A DNA stretch of 34,990 nt. It comes from CAYWTX01 sp964461295 (GTDB lineage Bacteria > Planctomycetota > Phycisphaerae > SM23-33). The notes under the pieces are model-generated. The model was given only the letters and a program-made list of their open reading frames with translations, did no database searches and was not told where the DNA came from. The position numbers and the translations under genes were made by a program. Of the stretch, positions 24,092 through 32,321 are shown piece by piece (positions within the stretch are counted from its first letter, which is position 1; each line of letters begins with the position of its first letter). Location: contig CAYWTX010000696.1 in the NCBI GenBank assembly GCA_964461295.1, positions 1-34,990 of the forward strand. Reading direction: 5' to 3'.

Positions 24092-26341
24092 ATGGTCTTC
24101 ATGAACAAGCAGTGCTGCCTGGGCGTTCTGCTTCTGGGCGTCGCGGCCTCGGCAGCGGCACAGACCAAGGGCATCGCTCATCCCTACCTGCTTTGGACGA
24201 AGGAGGAGGCCGCCGCCATCCGCAAGCGGGTCGAGGCCGATCCGCTGGCCCGGCAGCAGTACGAGCGGATGGTCGCTCGCGAGGCCAAGGGCTATCCCAG
24301 CTTGTTCAACCTTTTCAAGTTCGGCGTCATGGGCGACGCGAAGGCCGGCGAGGCCGAGCGGGCCGCCCTGCTGCGGTTCGTGGGCAAGCTGCCGCCTGGA
24401 AGCCAGCCCGGCAACCCGGCGTCCTCCAATGCGACATGGCGTGACGACCGCACGCTGGACGCCCTGCGCTACGACATCCTCCACGATCTGCTCAGCGCCG
24501 AGGAACGCAAGGGCGTCGAGGACACCATCGCCGCCTATGTCAACTGGTTCAAGGAGAACCCGGGCAGCCACGGCAGCCGGGGCAGTTCGCCGCGCACGGG
24601 CTGGCTGCCCAACATGCAGTGGCCGACCCTGGCGGGCATTCACGTGCTCGCCGCGGCGAGCGGGGATGAGAGGCTCATCAAGCAGGTATTCGAAACGCCG
24701 CGCGGCTGGAAGTGGTTCTTCGACGTGTACATCGCCGACGGCCGGTTCTACATGGAGGAGTTCGCGAAATATCCCTCCAACATCGGGGCGATGATCCTGT
24801 GGTGCGAAGGCCTGGAACGGCTGGGCCTATCGCGGTACGGCTGGGGCTACAAGGGCAAGGGCGGCGCCAACATGAGGGATTACCTCCAGATGCTCATGTG
24901 GGCCGGCTACCCGCGGATCGAGAACCCCAACGGCATGCCCGACTACCCATGCGTGACCATGGGCGACGCGGGGGTCTTCCACGTGCTGCAAGGGCACAAC
25001 GCCGACGGGTCCGGCGGCACGGCGTGGTACCACAGCCCGATGATGTGGGGGGCAACCAAGATGATGCAGCCGCTGTGGTGGGAGGCGGGCCATCGGCGCT
25101 TCCCCGACGCGGGATTCGACTATTTCCTGGCCCAGATGCGGAAGCCCGGTGATGAACTGTACCTGCCCTCGCTGTACTTCGGGCTTGGCCCCGTCGATCC
25201 GAAAAAGGTCAAGGCTCCGCCGGCGCCGTCGTACGTGACTGCCGAGAGGGGCTTCGCCCTGTTGCGCATGGAGGAAGGTCCGGCGTACTGGGAATCGCCC
25301 CGGCCGGCGGTGGGCCTACAGTTCGGCATGTACTATGTCCACTATGTCCATGACTGCTTCAGCATCCTCCAGTACGTGGCGCACAACCGGTACATGTACC
25401 AGCGCATGGGGGCCGTCCAGGGAGGCTATGCCGGGGGCGACCCGTGGCGAGATCACGTTCGCGGCCAGGCCGGCGGAGTGGTCGTCGACGGGCTGAAGGC
25501 CCAGTTCGTCGACGGCGGCGAGGAGGGCATCAAGAACGAGCGGATGCGCAGCCGCCTCGACGGCGAGGCGAAGTTCGTCGCCATCCGCGCCAAGGGCATC
25601 TACCCCGACGTGGACATGGAGCGGGCCCTGGTGCTGACCGACGCGTACCTGCTGGACCTGTTCCGGCTGACCAGCGATCGGCCAAGGGTCTATGACTGGC
25701 ACGTGATGTCGCCGGCTGCGCTGAAGGCCGACGCGGGCTGGCTTCCGCTGGAGGGATCGTCGGTGAGGGACCGGGCCGCCAAGCCGCACCTGACCGACAT
25801 TCGCGTGATGGACGTGGCCGCGAAACCGTGGATCGCGACGCTGGCGCAGGACCATCTGCCTGGCGGGGCGGGCGTGAAGGTGTGGATGCTGGGCGAGGAA
25901 GGCACCGTCGCCGTCAGCGGCAAGCCGCCCATCGGTCCCAAGGAGGTCGGCGTCAAGTTGCTTGCCACGCGAAAGACGCCGCGGACGCTGTTTGCGGCCC
26001 TGCACGAGCCCTTCAAGGACAACAAGACGCGGATCGAGCGGTTCGAACGGCTCCAGCAGACGGAGCAAGGGCTGGCTGCAAAGGTGGCGGGCCGCAACCT
26101 GGACGACCGCGCGCTGGTGCGCTTCGGCGACGACTTCGACAAGCCCCTGACGCTGGGCGGCGAGGGCGAGAGCTTCACGTTCAGCGATTCGGCATTCATC
26201 CGAATCGGCAAAGAGACGGTGACCGTGTCGGGCGATCTGAAAGCGATGAAGCTTCGAGTCGTCGGAAAGCCCGCGTTGACGGTCAACGGGGAGGCCCGGA
26301 ACGTGACGGTCAAGGACGGCATGCTGGAGTACGCGCCTTGA
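24092..26341 (+). CDS. Exported heparinase II/III-like polysaccharide lyase
   Basis: 749 residues with a signal peptide (CCLGVLLLGVAASAAA, cleavage near AQT). An alpha-helical toroid domain (about 30-370, with MQWPTLAGIHVLAAASGDER) is followed by a beta-sandwich region containing HYVHDCFSILQYVAHNRY near 416 and WRDHVRGQAGGVVVDG, the pattern seen at the heparinase II/III-like domain, where a His and a Tyr act in beta-elimination. Such enzymes cut uronic-acid-containing polysaccharides in the periplasm or outside the cell. The exact substrate (heparin-like, alginate, ulvan) is not evident. GGAG lies before the ATG at 24092; a second ATG at 24101 is in frame. The glycosidase gene follows within about 110 bases. 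Confidence 0.82.
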   Translation: MVFMNKQCCLGVLLLGVAASAAAQTKGIAHPYLLWTKEEAAAIRKRVEADPLARQQYERMVAREAKGYPSLFNLFKFGVMGDAKAGEAERAALLRFVGKLPPGSQPGNPASSNATWRDDRTLDALRYDILHDLLSAEERKGVEDTIAAYVNWFKENPGSHGSRGSSPRTGWLPNMQWPTLAGIHVLAAASGDERLIKQVFETPRGWKWFFDVYIADGRFYMEEFAKYPSNIGAMILWCEGLERLGLSRYGWGYKGKGGANMRDYLQMLMWAGYPRIENPNGMPDYPCVTMGDAGVFHVLQGHNADGSGGTAWYHSPMMWGATKMMQPLWWEAGHRRFPDAGFDYFLAQMRKPGDELYLPSLYFGLGPVDPKKVKAPPAPSYVTAERGFALLRMEEGPAYWESPRPAVGLQFGMYYVHYVHDCFSILQYVAHNRYMYQRMGAVQGGYAGGDPWRDHVRGQAGGVVVDGLKAQFVDGGEEGIKNERMRSRLDGEAKFVAIRAKGIYPDVDMERALVLTDAYLLDLFRLTSDRPRVYDWHVMSPAALKADAGWLPLEGSSVRDRAAKPHLTDIRVMDVAAKPWIATLAQDHLPGGAGVKVWMLGEEGTVAVSGKPPIGPKEVGVKLLATRKTPRTLFAALHEPFKDNKTRIERFERLQQTEQGLAAKVAGRNLDDRALVRFGDDFDKPLTLGGEGESFTFSDSAFIRIGKETVTVSGDLKAMKLRVVGKPALTVNGEARNVTVKDGMLEYAP

Positions 26342-26447
26342 GTCGGTCGCTCACTTCCCCATGGGAATCACCGACCTTCGTCGGGAGCCTGCCGGGGAAG
26401 TGCCCGGCCGGGAGTCGATGGACAACTTTGCCGAAGGACACTGCCCA

Positions 26448-27734
26448 ATGTTGGACGCGAATGTCGTGACGCCGGTCTTCGAATGGGACCCGATCAAGGG
26501 CGCCGCACGGCTGCAAGAAGCCCGGGCGGGCTTGCGGCAACTGGTGTACCGGTTCCCGAATTTCGAGTTGCCCGTGCTGGGGCTGACGCCCGCATTGACG
26601 ATGCTCTGGCTGGAGAACGTTGCCCTGGAATCGCTTCTCTATGCGAAAACCGACCCTGACGCAGCCATTGGGACTCACGAGCTGTTCTTCCGGTTCCAGC
26701 GTGAGGACGGGCTGTTTCCCTGCATTGCCGGGGCTCGCGAAGAGGGCGGGCCGGCCAGCGCGATCGGGTTCGGCCAGATCCAGCAGAATGTGCCGCTGGC
26801 CCGGACGTCATGGGAATTGGCCGGGATCACGAAGAGGGAAGGCTTCCTTCACAGGGCGTATTCGGCGTGCTCGCGGTTCGACGAGTGGGTGCGCAGGTTT
26901 CGCAACACGCGCGGCACGGGCGTCGTCGAGATGTTCTGCACATACGACATGGGGCAGGACAACAGCCCTCGCTGCACGCGGATCGGCATGCCGGGCGCAT
27001 GTCCCGGCAACGACGCCGCGAACTGTCCCAGGTACGAGAACCTGCCCGTGTTGGCGCCGGACTTGTCGGCGGTGATCTACGGCGGGCGTTGCGCATTGGC
27101 CGAAATGGCCGAGGCGCTGGATAAGCCGGCGGAGTCGCGCATCTGGAGGGAGAGAGCCGGCGAGTTGCGGGCCGCGATCATCAAGTACTGTCAGGACCCC
27201 GAGGACGGGTTCTTCTACGACGTCGATCCGCGCGGCCGGCATCTGCGTTTCAGGGGAACCCAGTTGTTCCCGCTGGTGCAGGAGCATGTGCTGACGCAGG
27301 CCGAGTTCGAGCCGATCTGGTGTCGGTACCTGAGGAATCCCCACGAGTTCTGGACGCCCTATCCCTTCGCGTCCTTCTCCGTGTCTGACCGGAGTTTCGA
27401 CTGGAAGTACCTGGCGAATTCGTGGGCTGGACCGGCCAACTGCAACATCGCCCTGCGAACGCTGCTGTGGATGGAGCACTACGGGAAGGGGCGGGACATG
27501 AAGACCTTGATGGAGCGGTGGGTTCGAATCCACCAGAACTACGGCTGTTACTGGCAGGTTAATCCGTGGACGGGCGACCCCTCCATGGACTGCGGCGAAC
27601 TGGCGTTCTTCACCGGAGGCGGACCGATGATGAACGGGAGCGTGTGTTACCTGGTCTACATCGAGTTCGTGAGGAAACTGGGACTGTTGCCTGACGCCGC
27701 CGAGGGCGCCGCGCCCGCCGGGCCGGCGAGTTGA
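26448..27734 (+). CDS. Alpha/alpha-barrel glycoside hydrolase, GH63/trehalase-like
   Basis: About 428 residues of the (alpha/alpha)6 barrel type. Landmarks are LGLTPALTMLWLENVALE, FRFQREDGLFPC, CTYDMGQDNSPR, and the late block ANSWAGPANCNIALRTLLW near residue 324, which resembles the SWRGP-type region of GH63 and GH37 enzymes. It would hydrolyse glycosidic bonds, probably alpha-linked. No signal peptide is seen, so it may act in the cytoplasm on imported oligosaccharides. I chose the ATG at 26448 (AAGGA nine bases before); ATGs at 26418 and 26361 are in frame and possible. It follows the lyase and probably shares its transcript. Confidence 0.72.
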   Translation: MLDANVVTPVFEWDPIKGAARLQEARAGLRQLVYRFPNFELPVLGLTPALTMLWLENVALESLLYAKTDPDAAIGTHELFFRFQREDGLFPCIAGAREEGGPASAIGFGQIQQNVPLARTSWELAGITKREGFLHRAYSACSRFDEWVRRFRNTRGTGVVEMFCTYDMGQDNSPRCTRIGMPGACPGNDAANCPRYENLPVLAPDLSAVIYGGRCALAEMAEALDKPAESRIWRERAGELRAAIIKYCQDPEDGFFYDVDPRGRHLRFRGTQLFPLVQEHVLTQAEFEPIWCRYLRNPHEFWTPYPFASFSVSDRSFDWKYLANSWAGPANCNIALRTLLWMEHYGKGRDMKTLMERWVRIHQNYGCYWQVNPWTGDPSMDCGELAFFTGGGPMMNGSVCYLVYIEFVRKLGLLPDAAEGAAPAGPAS

Positions 27735-27952
27735 TCTGCGCTTGGGCGACAGGTGGCGGACTTCAGCCGTTGCGGACGGGCGATGTCCTACCACCCCTTA
27801 CCAGTGAAGCCCTTGTTGAGACCGGAAAAACGGTTGCGATTATGCACTGGCGGTTCACGGCGGTCGTGGGCCGGCAGCCAGATGCGAAACCCGGAGCAGC
27901 GTGTTTGAGGTCGGCTCGCCCTAGAGGCCGCTTGTCCGAAAGGAGAGACTCC

Positions 27953-28489
27953 ATGCGTGGTGCCGTCTTCTGTGTCGCCGTGGCCCTGTCGCTCGTCCTG
28001 GCCCTTCCTGTCGGTGGGCAGGAGACGAAGCCGGCGGACAAGCGTGTGGTGAAGGACAAGTATGCCCTGCGGCCCGGCGACGTGCAGGTTGAGCTCGAGG
28101 CGTTCACCCTCACCGACGCGCCGGTGGTCGAACTGAAGAATGCCAGCGGCGGCAAGGCCGTGGACTTCGCCAAGGAGACCGCTCGCGCCGAAACGACGGT
28201 GGCTTTGTCCAAGGGCGACTACACGGCGGAGGTCTTTCTCAAGGGGCCGACGCTGGACCACGACACGGTCTGGGTGAAGATCGGAGACGCCAATTCGGTG
28301 AAGGCCTTCCCCAGCCACCCACGGTTGCCGATGGTGGACTTCCAGCAGAGCATGGTCGGCGGGCGGACGAACCCGGCGACCATCACGGTGGCCGAGGAGC
28401 GGAAGAAACTCGCCGTGGTCATCACCCCCAAGGAAACGGGGATGATGCTGGACCGGATCATCTTCCGCGTCAAGGCCAAGCCGAAGTAG
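27953..28489 (+). CDS. Small exported beta-rich protein, possibly carbohydrate-binding
   Basis: 178 residues with a signal peptide (AVFCVAVALSLVLALPVGG, cleavage near the following Gln-Glu). The mature part is mostly beta-strand-like. Its end, TGMMLDRIIFRVKAK preceded by KLAVVITPKE, resembles the last strands of carbohydrate-binding beta-sandwich modules that end in a G-x-x-LDRI-type strand. AAGGAGAG lies seven bases before the ATG. It follows the lyase and glycosidase in the same orientation with a 218-bp gap that holds no gene. Binding of the polysaccharide substrate is a guess from context and fold impression. Confidence 0.7.
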   Translation: MRGAVFCVAVALSLVLALPVGGQETKPADKRVVKDKYALRPGDVQVELEAFTLTDAPVVELKNASGGKAVDFAKETARAETTVALSKGDYTAEVFLKGPTLDHDTVWVKIGDANSVKAFPSHPRLPMVDFQQSMVGGRTNPATITVAEERKKLAVVITPKETGMMLDRIIFRVKAKPK

Positions 28490-28523
28490 CCGTGGCCGCG
28501 GACTTCGCCTTCCGTCGCGAGCC

Positions 28524-28563
28524 GCCGGGTGGGCGTTTGGGGGCGGCTTCCCGCCCGCCCGGC
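28524..28563. terminator. Strong hairpin after the exported protein gene
   Basis: GCCGGGTGGGCG (28524-28535) pairs with CGCCCGCCCGGC (28552-28563), 12 bp with one G-T wobble, around a 16-nt loop. It lies 35 bases past the stop codon and just before a TATAGT (28567-28572) that could be the -10 box of the DedA gene. There is no T-tract, so Rho-independent termination is uncertain. Confidence 0.45.
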
Positions 28564-28607
28564 CGATATAGTGTCCGGCACGGCTCACAACGCGGAAGGA
28601 AGGCGAG

Positions 28608-29312
28608 ATGGAATGGGTTCAGTGGTTCTTCGACGTCTTCATGCACCTGGATCGGCACCTGGGCGAGTGGATCCTGCGTTTTGACGTGTGGATCTACGGC
28701 ATTCTGTTCCTGATCATCTTCTGTGAGACCGGGCTGGTGGTCACGCCGGTGCTGCCGGGCGACTCGCTGCTGTTCGCCGTCGGAGCGTTCACCGTGACGC
28801 AGGCCGAACTGAGAGGCCACGCGCCGCTGGACCTGATGATCGTGCTGCCTCTGCTTTCGCTGGCGGCGATCCTGGGCGACACGGCGAACTACTGGATCGG
28901 GCACAAGGTGGGGCCGAAGGTTTTCCGCAAGGAGGGATCGCGGCTGCTGAACCGCGGGCACCTGGAGCGCGCCCACCAGTTCTACGAGAAGTACGGGGGG
29001 ATCACGATCATCATCGCCCGGTTCATGCCGTTTATCCGCACGTTCGCGCCGTTCGTCGCGGGCATCGGGGCGATGACCTACTGGCGATTCCTGCTGTACA
29101 ACGTGGTGGGCGGCATCGCGTGGATCAGCTCCTTCGCGCTGCTGGGGCATTTCTTCTACAACTTGCCCGCGGTGAAGAAGAACTTCACGTACGTCATCCT
29201 CGCCATCGTGGTCATCTCGGTCCTGCCGATGGCGATCGGGCTCCTCCGCGGGCGCAAGGCGAAGCGCGCCCAAGGGGCCGCCGTGCCGGCCGAGGGGGAC
29301 AAGTCGGCCTGA
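28608..29312 (+). CDS. DedA family membrane protein
   Basis: 234-residue inner-membrane protein of the DedA/VTT family, linked to lipid carrier (undecaprenyl phosphate) and phospholipid translocation and to membrane homeostasis. Visible hallmarks are TGLVVTPVLPGDSLLF, GDTANYWIGHKVGP, and the signature ARFMPFIRTFAPFVAGIGAM followed by WRFLLYNVVGGIAW. Several membrane segments and a basic C-terminal tail are present; length is typical. GGAAGG precedes the ATG. It is followed at 98 bases by mnmA in the same direction, with a possible separate promoter between. Confidence 0.94.
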   Translation: MEWVQWFFDVFMHLDRHLGEWILRFDVWIYGILFLIIFCETGLVVTPVLPGDSLLFAVGAFTVTQAELRGHAPLDLMIVLPLLSLAAILGDTANYWIGHKVGPKVFRKEGSRLLNRGHLERAHQFYEKYGGITIIIARFMPFIRTFAPFVAGIGAMTYWRFLLYNVVGGIAWISSFALLGHFFYNLPAVKKNFTYVILAIVVISVLPMAIGLLRGRKAKRAQGAAVPAEGDKSA

Positions 29313-29395
29313 GGGAGGTCGTGCCTTCCGCGGACCGCAAGCGGTGGAGACACTTCGATCAGCAATCCAGGCTGCGCATTTTGCGGAGCACTTCG

Positions 29396-29401
29396 TAGAA
29401 T
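29396..29401 (+). promoter_or_regulatory. Candidate -10 box directly before mnmA
   Basis: TAGAAT ends nine bases before the ATG at 29411. If used, transcription would start within a few bases of the start codon, giving a leaderless or nearly leaderless mRNA. This fits the lack of a ribosome-binding site in front of mnmA. No good -35 hexamer was found. Confidence 0.3.
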
Positions 29402-29410
29402 GCGCGGTGC

Positions 29411-30565
29411 ATGGGCACAGGCAAGGACAAGGTGCTCGTCGCGATGAGCGGCGGGGTGGATTCGTCGGTGGCGGCCGCGATGCTGGTCGAGGCCGGCTAC
29501 GACGCGACGGGCGTGTTCCTGTGCCTGGGCCGGGCCGGGCCGGGGCCGCAGGCGGCCGGCGGCGCCTGCTGCGCGCCGGCCGACGCCGCCGACGCGCGCC
29601 GCGTGGCGGCCAAGCTCGGCATCGACCTGCACGTGCTGGACGTGGCCGACGCGTTCGCGCCGATCATCGACGAGTTCGTGGCCGAGTACGTGGCCGGGCG
29701 CACGCCGAACCCCTGCGTGCGGTGCAACCGGCTGATCAAGTTCGGCAAGCTGATGGACGTGGCCGACCAGGTGGGGGCGCGGTACGTGGCGACGGGACAC
29801 CATGCGAGGGTATTGCCAGTTGCCGATTGCCAGTTGCCGATTGAGGAGGGAACCCCCCCGACCGGTTCGCCGTCCGACAATGGGCAATGGGCGATGGGCG
29901 ATGGGCAATTCCTCCTCGCCCGCGCGCGGGCGAGGAGGAAGGACCAGTCCTACGCCCTGTTCGACATCCCTCGCGAGCGATTGTCCCGCATCCTGCTGCC
30001 CATCGGCGAGGTCGACGACAAGGCCGAGGTGCGGCGAAGGGCGCGGGAGCTTGGCCTGGCCGTGCACGACAAGCCCGACAGCCAGGAAGTGTGCTTCGTG
30101 CCCGATGACGATTACGTGGAACTGCTGCGCCGGCGGGCGCCGCGGGCCCTGCGGCCGGGGCCGATCCGCGACGCGACGGGGCGGCAGGTGGGTCGGCACG
30201 AGGGGTATGCGCGGTACACGATCGGCCAGCGGCGGGGACTTGGCGTGGCGGCGGGCGTGCCGATGTACGTGACGGCGATCGACCCGGCCGAGGCGACGGT
30301 GACGATCGGCCCGCGCGAGGCGGTGATGGGCGCGCGTCTGCGAGCGGCTCGGGCGAACTGGCACGCGACCGTGCCGGTCGAGTTCGACGCGATGGTGCAG
30401 ATTCGGTACCTGCACAGCGGCGCCGCGGCGCGCGTGCGGGTGACGGGCGAGGCGACATTCGAGGTCGAGTTCGCCGAGCCGGTGCTGGCGATCACGCCCG
30501 GCCAGGCGGTGGTAGCGTACGATGCGGGGAACCGGTACGTGCTCGGCGGCGGATGGATTGAGTGA
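29411..30565 (+). CDS. mnmA: tRNA-specific 2-thiouridylase MnmA
   Basis: 384 residues. MnmA transfers sulfur to uridine 34 of tRNA-Lys, -Glu and -Gln, using ATP. The PP-loop MSGGVDSSVAA (about 12-22), the catalytic Cys in TPNPCVRCNR (about 98-107), ATGHHAR, KDQSYALF, the second Cys in SQEVCFVPDD and the C-terminal beta-barrel (YTIGQRRGLG, PGQAVVAYD) are all present, so the enzyme should work. Between ATGHHAR and KDQSY there are 43 residues, about 25 more than the Escherichia coli enzyme, and this extra part is made of short DNA repeats and a palindrome (see the repeat at 29813-29940). No ribosome-binding site is obvious before the ATG. Confidence 0.95.
   Translation: MGTGKDKVLVAMSGGVDSSVAAAMLVEAGYDATGVFLCLGRAGPGPQAAGGACCAPADAADARRVAAKLGIDLHVLDVADAFAPIIDEFVAEYVAGRTPNPCVRCNRLIKFGKLMDVADQVGARYVATGHHARVLPVADCQLPIEEGTPPTGSPSDNGQWAMGDGQFLLARARARRKDQSYALFDIPRERLSRILLPIGEVDDKAEVRRRARELGLAVHDKPDSQEVCFVPDDDYVELLRRRAPRALRPGPIRDATGRQVGRHEGYARYTIGQRRGLGVAAGVPMYVTAIDPAEATVTIGPREAVMGARLRAARANWHATVPVEFDAMVQIRYLHSGAAARVRVTGEATFEVEFAEPVLAITPGQAVVAYDAGNRYVLGGGWIE
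29813..29940 (+). repeat. In-frame repetitive insert within mnmA
   Basis: Three repeat types follow each other inside the coding sequence. A 14-bp unit (TTGCCAGTTGCCGA) occurs twice in tandem at 29813-29826 and 29827-29840. A 7-bp unit (ATGGGCA or ATGGGCG) occurs four times at 29880-29907. A perfect 32-bp palindrome spans 29909-29940, centred on GCGCGC. The frame stays open, giving a low-complexity segment between two conserved MnmA motifs. It resembles the palindromic elements known to insert in genes of Rickettsia, though I make no claim of relation. Confidence 0.8.
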
Positions 30566-30574
30566 GCGGAAGGC

Positions 30575-30642
30575 GGAACCCGGAGCCCGGAACTCGGAAC
30601 CGGGGCGTGTCTGTCCGTGTTCGTCCATGTTCGTCCGTGTTC
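30575..30642 (+). repeat. Short degenerate repeats before the glycosyltransferase
   Basis: About 30575-30606 is built of CGGAACCCGG-like units, and 30613-30642 is three 10-bp units (GTCCGTGTTC, GTCCATGTTC, GTCCGTGTTC). They occupy the 92-bp spacer between mnmA and the GT9 gene, ending just before its GAGGAG ribosome-binding site. Confidence 0.7.
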
Positions 30643-30657
30643 CTGTCCGAGGAGTAC

Positions 30658-31581
30658 ATGAGTCTACTGGCGATACATCCCGGGGCATTGGGCGACGTGA
30701 TCCTGCTGGGGCACCTGCTGCGCGGCATGGAGGGGCACAAGACGCTGGTCGCCGGCGGGGAGAAGGCCGATCTGCTGGCCGGGATGGGGATCGTCGATGC
30801 GGCGATGGATTACGACTCGCTGCCGATGGAGGACGTGTTTGGGGAAGCGCCGCTGACGGTGGGGCGTCTGTCCAGGAAGGTGGGCAAGCACGAACGCATA
30901 GTCAGCTTCATGGGCGCCGACGATGAGCGAGTACAGCGTCGGCTGCGCGAGGCGAGCGGGGCGGGCAGTGCGGTGTTCCTTCCCGTGCGCCCGCCGGTGG
31001 AGTGGAACGGGCACATCGTGGAACTGTGGGCGTCGCGGATGGGCGAGGGAGATCGTGTGCAGCTTCCTTCGCCCGCGTGGCACGTGCCAAGCCTATGGAC
31101 GGACCTTGCCGCCGCCGCTTTGTCCGAGGCCGGGCGCACAACAGGAGAACCCTTCGCGGTCATTCATCCGGGGGCGGGTTCGCCCGCGAAGTGCTGGCCG
31201 CTGGAGCGGTTCGGGGCGATCGCGGACGCATTGGAGGAGGAAGGTCTTGAAGTCGTAGTCGCGCTGGGGCCCGTCGAACGCGAGCGATGGGGCGATGAGG
31301 CGTTGCGATCGTTTCCGCAAGAGGTTCTGCTGCTCGATTGCCCTCCGCTGGCGACGCTGGCGGGCGCGCTGGCCGGGGCCGAACTGTACGTGGGGAACGA
31401 TTCGGGGACGTCGCATCTTGCGGCCGCGGTGGGTACGAACACGCTGGCGCTGTTCGGTTCGACGCGGTCGGAGCACTTCCGCCCGTTGGGGCCCAGCGTG
31501 CGGGTGATCCAGGCCGGCACGATGGAGGAGATCGCGATTCAGCGCGTGCGAGGAGAGGCGCTCAGATGGGCATCGCATTAA
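30658..31581 (+). CDS. Glycosyltransferase family 9 (ADP-heptose:LPS heptosyltransferase-like)
   Basis: 307 residues of the GT-B fold. The start LLAIHPGALGDVILLGHLL matches the N-terminal nucleotide-sugar transferase opening of WaaC/WaaF-like enzymes. The donor-binding half shows AVIHPGAGSPAKCWPLERF, then ELYVGNDSGTSHLAAAVG and LALFGSTRSEHFRPLG, the hallmark GNDSG...HLA region. It would add heptose or a related sugar to lipopolysaccharide at the inner face of the inner membrane, supporting a Gram-negative envelope. GAGGAG six bases before the ATG at 30658 decides the start; the frame is open to 30562 only through repeats. Confidence 0.9.
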   Translation: MSLLAIHPGALGDVILLGHLLRGMEGHKTLVAGGEKADLLAGMGIVDAAMDYDSLPMEDVFGEAPLTVGRLSRKVGKHERIVSFMGADDERVQRRLREASGAGSAVFLPVRPPVEWNGHIVELWASRMGEGDRVQLPSPAWHVPSLWTDLAAAALSEAGRTTGEPFAVIHPGAGSPAKCWPLERFGAIADALEEEGLEVVVALGPVERERWGDEALRSFPQEVLLLDCPPLATLAGALAGAELYVGNDSGTSHLAAAVGTNTLALFGSTRSEHFRPLGPSVRVIQAGTMEEIAIQRVRGEALRWASH

Positions 31582-31607
31582 GACCCGCTCGCTGACGGGG
31601 GAGCCGC

Positions 31608-31630
31608 CTAACCGAAGCCGCGTCGGTTAG
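31608..31630. terminator. Hairpin after the GT9 gene
   Basis: CTAACCG (31608-31614) pairs with CGGTTAG (31624-31630) around a 9-nt loop, 27 bases past the stop codon. No T-run follows. It is the first structure of a 740-base region (31582-32321) in which I see no gene. Confidence 0.4.
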
Positions 31631-31791
31631 ACCAACGCGGGAACTGGAGCGGGCAGACCGATCACGGCGTCCATCGCTCAACCCCGTCGGCAGGCGTCCT
31701 TGCGGTGCGCCAGGCGTTGTGCCGGCCCGAACCATTGCGCAACAGAGCCGTGCCGTGCCGGCACGGTCGGGTGCGAATGAGGGACCGCTTC

Positions 31792-32203
31792 CGCCCGCGG
31801 ACGCGATGGAACCGGTCCCCGGTCCGGAGGCAACCGTCCCTAAGGGACGGCTCTGTTGGAGTCCCGCAAAGGCGACGCTTTCCACGTTGCGGTCCGACCT
31901 TCCCGCCCGCGGACGCGATGGAACCGGTCCCCGGTCCGGAGGCAACCGTCCCTAAGGGACGGCTCCGTTGGGGTCCCGCAAAGGCGACGCTTTCCACGTG
32001 GCGGTCCGGCCTTCGCGCCCGCGGACGCGATGGAACCGGTCCCCGGTCCGGAGGCAACCGTCCCTAAGGGACGGCTCTGTTGGGGTCCCGCAAAGGCGAC
32101 GCTTTCCACGTTGCGGTCCGGCCTTCGCGCCCGCGGACGCGATGGAACCGGTCCCCGGTCCGGAGGCAACCGTCCCTAAGGGACGGCTCTGTTGGAGTCC
32201 CGC
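31792..32203. repeat. 112-bp tandem repeat array
   Basis: Units start at 31792, 31904, 32016 and 32128 with an exact 112-bp period; the fourth stops after about 76 bases. Copies differ at only a few positions. Each holds the near-palindrome CCGTCCCTAAGGGACGG and the direct pair CCGGTCC-CCGGTCC. Since 112 is not a multiple of three, the frame shifts from unit to unit; open frames on both strands here are by-products. Just upstream, 31740-31767 carries a related palindrome (CAACAGAGCCGTGCC...GGCACGG) in the opposite orientation. Confidence 0.92.
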
Positions 32204-32303
32204 CGGGATTCGAGATCATCAACCCCTTCAGCACCTGACGCACGGCGAACGATGGCTCCTTCCGGGTCCGCCACCCCGTCTAGGTTGGCGCGGGCGTTGT
32301 CGC

Positions 32304-32309
32304 TACAAT
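32304..32309 (+). promoter_or_regulatory. Candidate -10 box before the SGNH/TPR gene
   Basis: TACAAT ends 12 bases before the ATG at 32322. A start of transcription 6-8 bases downstream would leave a leader of about five bases, which would explain why no ribosome-binding site is seen. The upstream hexamer at proper spacing is poor. Confidence 0.3.
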
Positions 32310-32321
32310 GGCGGCTTGCCC

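Noticed and set aside
31662..32179. Several 78-131-residue frames on both strands
   Set aside because: They arise from the 112-bp tandem array, which shifts frame each unit; no start signals or domains.
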